Shown in pieces: positions 31,595-42,628 of a stretch of DNA of 64,000 bases (positions within the stretch are counted from its first letter, which is position 1; every line of letters starts with the position of its first letter). The notes below the pieces were generated by a model that saw only the letters and a list, made by a program, of their open reading frames with translations, was not told the origin of the DNA and did no database searches. The position numbers and the translations under genes were made by a program. Source of the DNA: Ampelomyces quisqualis (taxonomy: Eukaryota; Ascomycota; Dothideomycetes; Pleosporales; Phaeosphaeriaceae); NCBI GenBank assembly GCA_018398575.1, contig JAGTXZ010000019.1:62001-126000 (forward strand). The letters run 5' to 3'.

Positions 31595-33565
31595 ATGGGG
31601 TTCTCTTTCCAGGGTCTGACGACCAATGCGCTGGTATCTGGCCCAGATGCCAATCCGTCTGGAAACAAACATGTTGCGGATGTGCCCGCTGTCGTCCACG
31701 GCCACACCAGCATGGATGCGCCGCGTCCTGACGAGAAGCTGGGCACGCCTGGATCGGGCACCAGCATGTCTGGCAGCGACGACGAGGAGCTGAACAAGAT
31801 CGATGTCGCTGCCGAGAGCGGCGTGCAGGCTGTCCAGGCTGCTACGCATGTATGGAGCAAGAGGGATTTGATCATTGCCTATGTCATGTACGCACCCGAG
31901 CAATATATATGCTGGAGAGATATGGCCGGTCTAACAGAGCAACAGCATCTGGCTGATCAATTTTTTCGTGTCCTTCACCTCCAGCTGCGCGGGTACGCTT
32001 GCGCCATACATCACAAGCGACTTTCGGTCGCACTCGTTGACGGCGCTGACGTCGGTCATTTCGTCGCTGATTGCGGGCATCTGGAAACTCCCCTACGCCA
32101 AGATTATGAATATCTGGGGCCGTCCGGTTGCGCTCTGCATGGGCGTGGCGTGTTATGTGTTGGGCTTGATCCTCATGGCTAGCTGCAGCAATGTCCAGAT
32201 GTATTGCGCTGCCAACGTCTTCTTCTACACGGGCTACAACAGCATCAACTTTTCCATCACCGTCTTCGTTGCCGATACCTCCAAGCTCAAGAACCGTGGC
32301 TTCTACGTCGGATACGTGGCGTCGCCCTGGTTGATCACGACTTGGGTGTACGGCCCGGCACTTGACCGCGTGCTCGGCGATGGTGGCATCGGCTGGAGAT
32401 GGATCATTGGTGTTTTCTGCATCTTGGCTCCGTTTGTGTGCGCTCCGCTCATTGCCATGTTCTACATGAATGAAGCCAAGGCCCGTCGTCAGGGACTCCT
32501 TCCGGCCCGCACTGACCACGCTGGGTTTGGCCAGAAGCTCACGTACTATCTAAAGGAGTTTGACGTCGTGGGCCTTTTTATCCTAGCCACTGGTCTCGCA
32601 CTCTTCCTTCTCTCGTTCAACTTGTACTCGCTGCAAGCCGATCAGTGGAAGTCACCCATGATCATCTGTTTCATCGTCTTCGGCGCCCTCCTGATCGCTG
32701 GATTCGGGCTGTGGGAGAAATACTGCGCCCCCGTCACTTTTATCCCATGGCATCTGCTCAAGAACCGCACCATCATCTTCACGTACACCATGGCGGGGTC
32801 GTTATACATTGGCTGGTACATCTGGAACAGCTACTTCTACTCGATGCTCGTCGTCATGTTCAACCAGCCCGTGACCTACGCAACGTACATTTCCAACATT
32901 TACACCATGGGTTCCTGCTTCATGTCGCTGGTCTACGGCCTGTGCCTGCGCAAGTACGGAAAGCTTAAAATGTACAGCTTGTTCGCCGGTGTACCGCTCA
33001 CCATCTTGGGCGTCGGTCTGATGATCCAATTCCGCCAGCCCGGGCAAGGCATAGGCTATATAGTCATGTGCAGTAAGTCAACCACTCACCCTCCCGCCTT
33101 TTGCGCAGACGAAAAATGCTAATGCCAGCCCACCTAGTGATCTTCATTGGATTCGGCGGCGGCATCCTCGTCGTCTCCGAGCAGACGACTCTCATGGCTG
33201 TCTCCAAGCAGCAAGACTTCCCAGCCCTGCTGGCGGTCGAGTCGATGATTATTGCGATTGGGTCGGCGATTGGGTCCACGGTCGCCAGCGCGATTTGGAC
33301 GGGTATCTTCCCCGTCCGCCTGATGCAGAATCTCCCCGCAGAGGCATTGGACAAGTTTGCGAATATTTACGGCGATATCGCCGTCCAGTCAAGTTATGCG
33401 TGGGGAAGCCCGACAAGAGATGCGATTAATATCAGCTATGCACAGACGCAGCGATACATGCTGATTGCGGCTACTTGTGTGTATGTGGTTACGTGGGTGA
33501 GTGTAGCGCTGTGGCAGAATGTGGATGTTCGGACTGTTAAGCAGAGGACTGTTGGTCTTTTGTAG
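31595..33565 (+). CDS. Siderophore-iron transporter (SIT/ARN-type MFS, 14 TM)
   Basis: Three exons, 31595..31887, 31946..33072 and 33138..33565, give 615 residues. Introns of 58 nt (GTACGC, CTAAC, CAG) and 65 nt (GTAAGT, CTAAT, TAG) restore AYVIIWLINFFVSF and IVMCMIFIGFGGG. The hydrophilic N-terminus ends in HVWSKRDLIIAYV, then membrane segments with LAPYITSDFRSHSLTALTSV and IWKLPYAKIMNIWGRP, typical of fungal siderophore transporters. Further motifs are FYTGYNSINFSITVFVADTS and YVASPWLITTWVYGPALD. Such proteins take up ferric hydroxamate siderophores with protons at the plasma or vesicle membrane. Its position about 3 kb from the ferric/cupric reductase and copper transporter gives the region a metal-acquisition theme. 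Confidence 0.9.
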
Positions 33566-33664
33566 AGTTGGGGCTGCGAGTCCTCAACGCCAAACCAAAA
33601 CATTCGTTTCCTGTTGATAAAACTTCCACTCCGCTCTACCACCACAATCCCACTTCTTCTTGGG

Positions 33665-34230
33665 CTATTCGACTCGCTCGGGCATCCACCCACTGGTCCA
33701 CGGCTCGTCGTTCTCGCGCACCACGCTGCCCAATCGCATGACTTTGCCCAAATGACACTCGCCGTCGCCAAGGGCTTTGTAGTGCCACTGTAAGCAATCG
33801 GCGACGGCCTGGCATGTCCTGGCGCACGCGGCGGGCGACGCCGTCGATGAAGGCGGGGGCTCCGCTGTAGTACGGGATGCAGTAGTCCAGCCAGTCTACC
33901 CACTGCAGAACGTTGGTCCAGCCCAGGCTCGTGTCGGCCTCGATGAAGAAGTATATGCGCGCATGCGGCATCACGTGATAGGCCTTGTTGACCACGTACA
34001 AGAACTTCCACTTGTCCAGGCGCCTTTTCTTGGCGGCATCAGCATGCATGAGCTGGTACTCCTCTTCCGGCCGCCCGTCATGCTCTGTCACGTGCGACGT
34101 GGGCTTTGATGGTCGAAGTCGTCTTGATGGGCTGCGACGGTTGCACGGGCGGCGACGGCAAGCCCCACGCGTACAGGAAGCTGAAGAGTCTGTATGGCGT
34201 GAGGTATCTAGTGCGAGGTAGGAAACACAC
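33665..34230 (-). pseudogene. Remnant of a GT31/fringe-like (DUF604-type) glycosyltransferase gene
   Basis: Frame one (from about 34091) reads RRLDKWKFLYVVNKAYHV, IYFFIEADTSLGW and IPYYSGAPAFIDG, the donor-binding region of fungal fringe-like glycosyltransferases with a D-x-D-like EAD. After this the coding sense changes frame: from about 33,820 the readable text is AVADCLQWHYKALGDGECHL and RLGSVVRENDEPWTSG, ending at a TAG at 33665. Upstream, another frame gives a membrane-anchor-like segment (RYLTPYRLFSFLYAW). Family members are usually over 400 residues, and the segments between these parts are missing. At least one frameshift and internal loss are needed, so the gene is likely dead. An unusual exon structure is the alternative. 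Confidence 0.45.
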
Positions 34231-34372
34231 GTAGAGACAACATCAAGGCGTCGTGGTGTGTGAAGTGAAGTGGGTGCTGCACGTCACATGACCTCCGTCC
34301 GCATGTAGCGTGATTTTCCCGTGAAAGTGAACCTGAGAGTATGCCCGTCTGTTTTTCTCTGCAGCAAAACGC

Positions 34373-35532
34373 TTACATGTCAGGAACACGATACAGTATT
34401 GGCTTAAGCCTTTTGATCATCTCCCTTCGGACAGACTCTTTCCTTTGGCCAGACTCGACAAGGGATGCCCTATCGAACGCGAATGGGTCAAACGGCGGCG
34501 GGCTTCCTAAACTCATGGAAACATAACACTGATCAACCCATTCATCGACGTAAACAACTTCTCCTTCGTATGGGAAATTCCACTTCCCAGAATGCCGGTC
34601 GTTGAGTGAATCAGGTTCCTCTAGAAACTCGCGTGTAAGAATAAATTTGAACTGCCGCACGTCGGTGCATCTGTGGTTGTTGACATCGATGCGAGGAAAG
34701 TTGACGTGGAGGTGGGTATCTTTAGGGAGGTAGGGCTCTCCGCTCTTAATAATTGTCTGAATAATTTTTTCAGCAAGTTGAGCGTAGATCCTGCTCCAGT
34801 ATGGCTGTGGACCTTTTGAACTGTGATGGTAGCCAGTTGCACCCGCAAAAGAGATGCTAGGACGACGATACCGCCTCGCGTACTGCTGGACAGCACTCAT
34901 AGCTCTATCAGAGCGCACGTCTCTGCCTAGGGAATTGCCAACCTTAGGTCCAGCCAAAAAAAGGTCTGGCAAAATTTCTGGTTCCATAATTTGTTTTCCT
35001 GGAGGCGGGTCGGAATCCTTCCTTTTGTAAAACGTAGGCGCTAGATTCCAGAGACCCCAATCAATTGCCAACTCCTAGAGGAACAAGTTAGTAATAAAAA
35101 TTGTTTTCCTTCCTTGTACTGGGGTACCATACTGGGCCTTGGGGGGGGGGAACGCTGCGAAGGCGAGGACTTTCAGGCAATGGAGCCTTATCGAAGATTG
35201 TTTCGCCGGACGATGACTCCCCATCGTCAGACATTAAATCCTCATCTTCATCCTCGGGCACTTCCCCGCCTCCATTATTAGGCACTCCTCCATTATTAGG
35301 CACTCGACGCGGCGAAGTCCCTAACAGCAATCAGCACGTTTCGAAGCAATAAACCAAACTGCTTACCAATTTTTGGAGCACAGAGAATAAGCTCATGCTC
35401 AAGAGTTGCGTCCAAGATATTATAGAGCGACCTGACGTTAGAATCGTCCCAGCCATCATTATTTGTTAAAAATAGGCGTATAGCTTGCGTAAGTACAGGT
35501 GCTATAATCAGCAACAGGTAGAATTTTAACAT
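34373..35532 (-). CDS. SurE-like phosphatase family protein, secreted, degenerate active site
   Basis: Three exons on the minus strand, 35532..35367, 35320..35133 and 35074..34373, give 351 residues; introns are 46 nt (GTAAGC, TTAG) and 58 nt (GTATGG, TACTAAC, CTAG). Residues 1-17 form a signal peptide. The SurE start motif follows as LTNNDGW, where the family has TNDDG, so the first metal-binding Asp is Asn. The glycine-rich motif usually SGPNVG reads LAGPKVGNSLG, so the Asn ligand is Lys. Further similarity: RRPSISFAGATGYHHSS and LPKDTHLHVNFPRI. The middle exon is odd, encoding a duplicated VPNNGG and an acidic EDEDEDLMSDDGE tract where the family has its conserved SGTGSS-type loop. The fold is recognisable but nucleotidase activity is doubtful. 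It lies 190 bp from a transposon. Confidence 0.7.
35271..35306. repeat. 18-bp tandem duplication inside the SurE-like gene
   Basis: Two adjacent copies of TCCATTATTAGGCACTCC (the last base of copy two differs) encode VPNNGG twice in the middle exon. A 10-G run (35141..35150) lies near the other end of the same exon, so this exon is prone to slippage. Confidence 0.8.
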
Positions 35533-37051
35533 CCTGTACCGTCTGACTTTGAAGGACGTCACGAAGGCAAGTAAAACGTGCAAGAAGCTAGATTAGACTA
35601 CTTAAGATGGAAGTAGGCGCTCTTAAAAGTGCAACTTTGCTAAATAACAAGCTTGGCGGAATGAGGTGTAAGATTGGTGTACGGAGTATCTACGCCTCTT
35701 ATTTGGCGCACCTCGCCAAGGGGAGACGCTATTGCCTACCCCTACAAGCAGTATTACCCACCCCCCTAAGACACCGCTAAGGCCAAATTAGCTGACTATC
35801 TTAAGTGAATTTAGCTCTACACTTACATTACGTTAGCCTAGACTTACTTTAAGTTAGACCTAATAGTCTAAATTATAAACTTTTTAAAATCCTCTGCTTT
35901 AACAGCACAAATAGGCACCTGCATAGTAACTTTTTTAATTTAATTAGCATAATTAAAATACCTGTTCTGCTTCTGAGGCACAAAAAATAAGTAGGTGTGT
36001 AGGTAGCTTTAAAGGGCTTTAAGACATAGGCTTAGGGGGGTAGGTAATACTGCTTATAGGGGTGGGCAATAACGTTTTCCCTCGCCAAGCAGGTGGCCGA
36101 GTGATACTATTCAATCAAAACTAGTTGCAAAGTTTTAAGAAATTAACTCTACTGACGTTGTAGCCAATAGGCGTCTCGCTTAAGTGATTTTGATTAAGAT
36201 CCGCGACGTGACATGCCTACACTAGCGATGCTAAACACTAAAGTGTCATACTTGTCCTGTATTATCGGGCAAAAGTACCACCTAGTGTGGATTTCAAATT
36301 GAATTACTTACGTCGCTCCAAACTACGTAAAGAGATGTCACTGCCTACTACTCCTGTACCCGCCCCACGAGCCGAGCGGGGCCCTTGGCTCGTTACCGTA
36401 ACCCAGCCAAGAATATTGTAGTTACTGTATTATCATGTATCCGTACTCCTCCGTAACTGTTACCACAACACTCATTTTTTGTTCACACCTTCTATGTACG
36501 CGCATTTCTTTTTGAATCGGTCCCATACCCTGGGTCAACGACCAAATCTGTTGAATCATGCTGACGTGCGCCCTCGTTCGGGGACGCTGCGCAAGCAATT
36601 ATTGAACACCAATTATGTAGAGCAATCAACTCTGCATTGAGCTTCACAGTGCTTGCCTATATCCACGTTGTACATATAGCCCATCTGTCGCGCACGCAAA
36701 CGCATCGTCGTAACGACCCTTCTCCGACTTCTGTCCTTTCGCCCGAGTCAACTTCATTGGTCTGCGATGCGACTAGACCCTATTTGTTTGCTGCGGGGGA
36801 TCCATAATGACGCACTCGTGTTATCGGCATTTCGTTCCACGTCGTCGAACTTGCGTATGCTCGGTCGGTCTAATTTGTTGCTTGATTGCATTGCTGGCTT
36901 GATAAAACTATTCAGTCATCTTGAGATCATGACGCGCTGAACCGAGCATGGCTTGCGCCTTTTGAACCAGAGCTTGATCAATCCTCTATATACCTCCAAA
37001 CGTGGTCTTCCTTTGACGCAAAGCTTGACAAATCTCTATCAAAGTCTCACA
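35533..37051. other. Intergenic, AT-leaning, with a MITE
   Basis: Upstream regions of the SurE-like gene (-) and the sulfite-oxidase-like gene (+). It contains the MITE at 35721..36081. The rest shows no gene. Near 36,361 is a GC-rich motif, CGCCCCACGAGCCGAGCGGG, recurring with one change near 42,398. Confidence 0.55.
35721..36081. mobile_element. MITE with ~45-bp terminal inverted repeats and 8-bp target duplication
   Basis: The left end starts GGGAGACGCTATTGCC; the right end, read inverted, starts GGGAAAACGTTATTGCC. The inverted similarity extends about 45 bp through AAGCAGTATTACC and ACCCCCCTAAG. Both sides are flanked by an identical 8-bp sequence, TCGCCAAG (35713..35720 and 36082..36089), a perfect target-site duplication. 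It is 361 bp with no coding capacity. An 8-bp duplication is typical of hAT-type transposition. A RIP-altered relative starts at 42629. Confidence 0.85.
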
Positions 37052-39085
37052 ATGGCGCCTGCTGAGCCCAACGCTAGGCCGTTCCAAGTTCGAGGTCAAC
37101 TTCCGTTTTTCGCAGAGGAAAGAAAAGGCTGGAAGGGTTATGTGGAATGGGAGAGATATCCGGAGAAGAAGAAGCAGGCTGAAGAAATTCTGGCCAAATA
37201 TGACTTCCCTGTCGTACGTCCACCTCGACAGTCAAGTTACCATCTCCTGACCCACTATCCATAGCCACCCGAATTCCAATTGGCCCCTTTACCCGACACC
37301 AATCCCATACTTGAGGGTGTTCGCTGGAAGTTCGTCGCAGGTACCCTTTCTCCGCCCATCAGCAATTAACAAACACAGGTACTACCATTATGCCATGGGC
37401 GCTGGACTCAGCGACATGCCAGACATTTCGTGGAAGTATGTCTTGAAGGAGAAGAGCCAGGACATGATCCATGTCTTGCAGTTCCCATACAATGGCGAAC
37501 CGCCAAGAGTGATTATGCACTTACGAATGCTTGCACAGTTGCTAATGATACACAGAAACGCTTGGTCGAGGCACGTAGTCCTGCTGGCCCACCTGGCTTC
37601 TGCTAACCTTGATAGACCGAGATCACACCCAACAAGGACCATTTTGTTCGCAACCATGGAGGTATTCCCGAGATTGACCCAAAAGAATACTTCTTCGAGG
37701 TGGAAGGCTTCGTCAACAAGCCTATGAAGATCAAATTCCAGGACCTCCAAGATGAGACCAAATTTCCTCGCATGTCCACAGCCGTAACTCTGCAATGCAG
37801 TGGCACACGTCGCATTGAGCAGATCCATGATTACCCCGGTGACGGCGACGAGTTGATCAATGCCCCGTGGGGAGAAGGCGCCATTGGGACTGCTCGCTAC
37901 GTAGGCGTGAGCCTCAAGAAGGTCATCAAGTACTGTGGTGGCCTCAAAGACGAAGGAGACAATATCGAGTTCTTCGGTGCTGACACATACTTCAAAAAGG
38001 GCCACATCTACAACTACGCAGTAAGCGTACCTGTGCGGAAAATGAAGATCAACGAAGTCATGCTCGCTTGGGAAATGAACGGCGAGCCTCTTCCAGCAAT
38101 CCATGGTGCACCTCTACGCGTTGTAGTCATGGGTTACATCGGCGCAAGGAGTTGCAAATGGCTCACCCGCATCAATGTCATCAAGGACCCCTCCAGAGCA
38201 CCTGTCCAAATGAAAGAGTACATCTACTACACGCCACAGATCGGAAAGCACAATGCCACGTATAGCAATGGCTTCAGCATCCAGACTATGCCCGTAGCGA
38301 GTGCCATTATGACTCCGGTCGACAAGGAAGTCATCATACATGACGGTAAGATCAAGATGACTGGTTGGGCTTACAGCGGTTCTGGCTGGCCCGAGAGGGT
38401 CGAGGTTAGTAACGATGGCGGAGGTGTCTGGTATGAAGTACCTTACGCCCAGCTGAGCAGAAAATACTTCCATGCTTGGCGCACCTGGGAGTTTGAGATT
38501 CCGGTCGATGCCGAGGGATGGCTGTTAGTATCAACGATTGCGCATTCGCATGTTTCAGATTTAACAAGTTGCAGTGAGTTTTGCGTACGATGTTGGGATA
38601 ATGCTTTGAATGTATGTCGCTCCCGTGCATTCTCAGCACTGCAGCAAGGATTCTGGCCCGCTGACTATGCCGACAGACACAACCAACTTTCGTTCGATCC
38701 GCATGGTTCGCTCTGCTCGCCAAACCGATCGAAGTATGCGCTGACTAGTGTACAGGAATTGGGATCTCCACGTGACATCATCTTGCCAGTAAGTGGTCCT
38801 CGACATCCACTCGGAACTAACAGGATTTTTTGCTAACGCGTCAAACCAGCCGCATCAAACTGTATGCAGAAATTCAGGGTCTCTCAAGGCGTGTCGCAAT
38901 GCTAACATCCGAACAGCTACAGCGTGAACAAGAGCAAGCCTGAGACGGCTAAACGACTCAACATGTACGAACAACACGGTACAGACTTCTTGCCACTAAC
39001 GAGACCCGCCCCCTTCGATCTTGAGACCGAAGAGGAGTATGACGCAGAAATGAAGAGACGCGAGGGACGAGATCCGATAGAGTGA
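37052..39085 (+). CDS. Sulfite-oxidase-family molybdoenzyme (no cytochrome b5 domain)
   Basis: Ten exons: 37052..37213, 37265..37329, 37379..37508, 37556..37570, 37616..38523, 38575..38611, 38677..38705, 38756..38788, 38850..38861 and 38917..39085; 519 residues. Introns are 45-65 nt. Two exons are tiny: 15 nt (KRLVE) and 12 nt. Intron 4 starts with GC (GAG|GCACGT, CTAAC, TAG). The molybdopterin domain shows RNHGGIPEIDP, TLQCSGTRRIEQI with the molybdenum-ligand Cys at residue 185, PWGEGAIGTARYVGVSLK, and GAPLRVVVMGYIGARSCKWL. The C-terminal dimerisation domain has GWAYSGSGWPERVEVS, FCVRCWDNALN, TQPTFVRSAWNWDLHVTSSC and YSVNKSKPETAKRL. The enzyme class oxidises sulfite or related substrates. 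A GTGAGT at the stop could extend the end to a further exon. Confidence 0.88.
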
Positions 39086-39975
39086 GTGCGGAGCAGTTTA
39101 GTCGCTTGACGAATCCCACGACTACCTACGCGTACTCCGCTTAGTTTGTGGGAACGGGTAAGTAACATAAAGTAGCAGTTTCCAACGCTATTTATTAGTA
39201 ACAGTCCTTTCCCGTTTCCATCTTTCGGTACTTCTCATGTCCATCTCTCGTAGTCCCTATCTGTGCTGCATGCGCGCTGTCTGTTTCCAGTTTCGGCTGG
39301 TGTTCGCTTGTCCTTGACCCTTAAGCGCCTGATCCCATTGACTGTTAGCTTTATTCCCGCCAAGCTTATTAATCTATGCATCAACATTTCAGAGAGCCCA
39401 AAAACACACTTCTGCTGCTACAGGGCTAGTTAGCCGACGCTACTGCCCACGTCGGAGTAAAGTATGTACTTCGTAAGGTGACGATCTGGAATATTTCTAC
39501 CTCCGTACTGCTCGCGATGATAACTACTGCTAAGGCCTATTTCTACAGCGTCTTTGCACATTTGACGGGTTGACAGAGGCTTTGTTTTACATGCTTGACT
39601 CCGTACAGAGTAGGGCTTAGATTTTTCTTGTACATGGAATTTGAACAGGGACCTTGCAAAAGGCGTCTGTGCCTTGGTTAATTTCAGGCATCACAAACTA
39701 AATGGTTACCCGGTCACCCGCCCAAGATCGCGTTTTAACACACAAGGTTGTTCAACAGATTGGACCCTAGCTGCACTATACTGTGTTGGGGTAAGTGAAA
39801 CCGGATCTGTTACAAACTCTCGATATCCTAGTAGGTTTGCACACATACCCGTATGCTAAATTTCGCACAGGATAGTTAGCCGAGGTCAAAATCTATGAGA
39901 AAATGCAAAATCAATCAAGGTATTTCGAATACCTCAAAAGTATCAGCTGGGCGGCCCGGCATGTTGAAACTACCT
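39086..39975. other. Intergenic, convergent 3' ends
   Basis: Between the sulfite-oxidase-like gene (+) and a hypothetical gene (-). Only short frames without features. Nothing else was recognised. Confidence 0.5.
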
Positions 39976-40740
39976 CTATGGCGTCGACTTCGTTCTTGTA
40001 ATCACCCTGCTAGTGACAGCATCACATACGACACCGTTGCGACACGAGCGCCATTCCAAATTGATCGAAGCACAATCTGTACTTGATCGGTTCGGTAACA
40101 CTGTGAACAAGCCCGCTCCTGTAGCTCCGTTAGTACCGCTTTCATACATAGCGATGTCAACATCTACCTCGCCAGGAACTATTGTCCTGTCATTAATTGT
40201 GTGTTCGAGACGCTGAGCACCTCGATTGCTCACTTCAACGACGTTCGTTAACGTGATTTTTACCAACCCTGAACAACCATATATCATATTGAAACGTGCT
40301 ACTGCAACATCCAGCTCAACGCCATCAACCACCGTCTCTCCACCTGTGTTAAACTCAGAAAACCAACTCCTACGCATCGCGCCCCAGAATTCCCTCTCTC
40401 CAGCAGCAATTGCGAGCATATCCCTCAGCTCCATCAACTTTGTGGCCGGCGCCTTATTCATTTCCCACTGCCGCAAGGATTCACTCCTGGAGTTGATGGA
40501 GTCGAATTCAAAACTAGTACATATGTACATTGAAAAGCCTTCTATCTCGCCGAGCTTTTTCTTTCTTTCCGAGGCTATTGACACGGGCGACGAAGATGTT
40601 GGGGATGATATTTCGGAGCGTGAGTGGCTGGTTGGAGAAAGCGAGTGTTGACAATCTACAACCTACAGCGTTTACAGGGACACCGAGTCAACTGTTGGAT
40701 ACACCGGGACTTTTGTTCGCGCAGGAGGAGAAGAAGTCAT
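39976..40740 (-). CDS. Hypothetical protein, two exons
   Basis: Exons 40740..40676 and 40627..39976 are joined by a 48-nt intron (GTAAAC donor, CCAG acceptor), giving 238 residues. The start MTSSPPARTKVPVYPTV leads through a Ser-rich stretch to KKKLGEIEGFSMYICTSFEF and LMELRDMLAIAAGEREFWGA. A beta-rich half follows with VELDVAVARFNMIYGCSG, EVDVDIAMYESGTNGATGAG and RSCRNGVVCDAVTS. No signal peptide, membrane segment or known domain was seen. The long frame and single clean intron argue for a real gene. It lies just downstream of a secreted protease in a strip bordered by transposon DNA, so it could be lineage-specific. Confidence 0.55.
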
Positions 40741-40817
40741 TTGGGGGATGGGTAAGAAGGGGAGATGTCGGTCCTCACAGGCTGTTGAGGCCGGAGAGTG
40801 CGGAGCCGTTGGGGAGG

Positions 40818-42242
40818 TTAAAGGAGATGGATTTTGGCTTGGGTAGGTATGCGAGTAATACCGTTGCAGACCAACAAGTTCTTAGATCCTCTTGTGTCAG
40901 TAATAACACCCTTCCTGCCTAAAGCGTAAACCCTGGCCCTGATTTCAGCAGCAGTAGAAGGACCCTCTAGTCCACGAAGATACGAAACTAGTCCAGCAAC
41001 GTGCGGTGCAGCCATAGAAGTGCCGCTAAGAATTAACGTACCAGTGTCACTCCTATAGTCAGCGGAAATGACGTGAGTACCCGGAGCGAAGATATTAACT
41101 ACGGGACCGTAGTTTGAGTCAGGTGCGCGACGACCAAGGTGTACGTTTCCAACACAAATAACCTCACGAGAGCAGCAGGGCGCGGTGTTTGCTGCGTCCT
41201 TATTTTCGTTTCCAGAAGGTGCGACGGTCAGCACACCCAGTATAGACGCCATGCCTATAGCAGCGTCCCAAAAATCTGACATCTCGCTGCCAAATGAAAT
41301 GTTGATAACGGCAGTATTAAGGCGGTTTTTGACTTCAATGTCATAGACAGCCCAAAGAAAGCCTTCAATCATCGTTGATATAGGGGTAGAGTCATCCTCA
41401 TCAATGACTTTAACGGCAACGAGAGTAGTCTTCTTGGCTACACCGTAGGTGGTTCCACCAAGAATACCAGCAACATGACTAAGGTAGCATCAGATATTTG
41501 CGATGAGAAGCAAAGGATTTACTCACGTTCCATGACCTGTTACGTCAGTGTTAGTAGAGCCTTCTACAGCGTTGAAGCCAAAGATTGCACGGCCACCAAA
41601 TTCCCTGTGAGTCAGGCGGATGCCAGAGTCTGGCCGCTGTGTTAGTGTCTGAAATGCAGAGAGATTGTTGATAATCCTACCAACCACATATGAGAAAGTT
41701 CCTTCGCCAGCACTATCGTCGTAGGCATACGAAAATGGCAGGAAAATGCGGGAGGATATTTCGGCAAGACCTGGTGGTGCCTTCGGTTCTGCTCAAATTG
41801 TTAACAACTAAACCATGGTATACCTGTTATAACTACTTACGAATTACAATAGCGCTTGTCTTCATCATGTAATCTTGCTCTACAAAAAGGACCTACAGTG
41901 TTAGTTTTACGCTATAGGTTATAGAAACTTGATTTGACTTACTTCTGGCAACGCCTCAATTTCTTTGATAGTAGCATCGTCAAACGATCCAGCATAGCCA
42001 TTAAAGTTGCTCATCTGGTATCGTCGCTCTATGCTAGCGCTGCGACTAAGGTTGCGCGCGTAAATGCTGTGAACATTATCGTAATGCGCAGCAGTCAAAG
42101 CAATATCAACATCTGGCTTCAGCAAAACGAGGTACTTTCCAGGGATAGCGTTATTGGCGGTATGCAGGACCACAGCAGCGACATTGGCAAGAAATAGTGT
42201 CGCAGCAACAGCGAGAGCAGCAGTACGAGTAAAGAACTGCAT
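40818..42242 (-). CDS. Secreted subtilisin-like serine protease (S8, proteinase K type)
   Basis: Five exons on the minus strand, 42242..41943, 41892..41841, 41788..41681, 41629..41527 and 41478..40818, give 407 residues; the four introns are 48-52 nt with GT-AG ends. A signal peptide (about residues 1-23) is followed by an inhibitor I9-type propeptide (IPGKYLVLLKP, NGYAGSFDDATIKEIEALPE). The mature enzyme has the full triad: D154 in VVDSGIRLTHREFGG, H186 in GHGTHVAGILGG, and S342 in SGTSMAAPHVAGL, with the oxyanion N278 in SGNEN. Length and order fit proteinase-K/cerevisin-like secreted proteases. Despite lying about 390 bp from the RIP-mutated block, the gene has no stop or lost catalytic residue, so it appears functional. 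The product would degrade extracellular protein, possibly of a host. Confidence 0.9.
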
Positions 42243-42628
42243 AGCTAGACTAAGAGACGAACGTAGGAATGCGGAGCAAGATTACTTAGTAGGAGTAGAC
42301 GACACGGTTCAATTCATTTACACAAAACGCTAGAAAAACGAGCTAAGAGATAGTTTATAGCTATCTAGGATACCCAAGTAGAAATAGGCGCTTATCCGCC
42401 CCACGCGCCGAGCGGGGGCTGGTAGGGCGGGTAATGTAATGTATAGTAAATTTGGACTGTACCGTATGTATGGTTTCTAGAAGCCTAACTGCGCTGCGTG
42501 TCGTTGCGCAAATAGCGTGCGACAAGGTCGATGGCGCGCTGGGATGGGGCTCCAGGGATGGTGTCTTTGCGCTGGTTATGCGCGTGGTTTGTGCGGCGGA
42601 AGTGTGTTTGGATAAGCAGGTTATGGTA
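42243..42628. other. Intergenic strip before the AT-rich block
   Basis: Promoter side of the protease gene. Holds a GC-rich motif near 42,398 (CGCCCCACGCGCCGAGCGGG), nearly identical to one near 36,361. The composition is normal up to 42,628. Confidence 0.6.
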
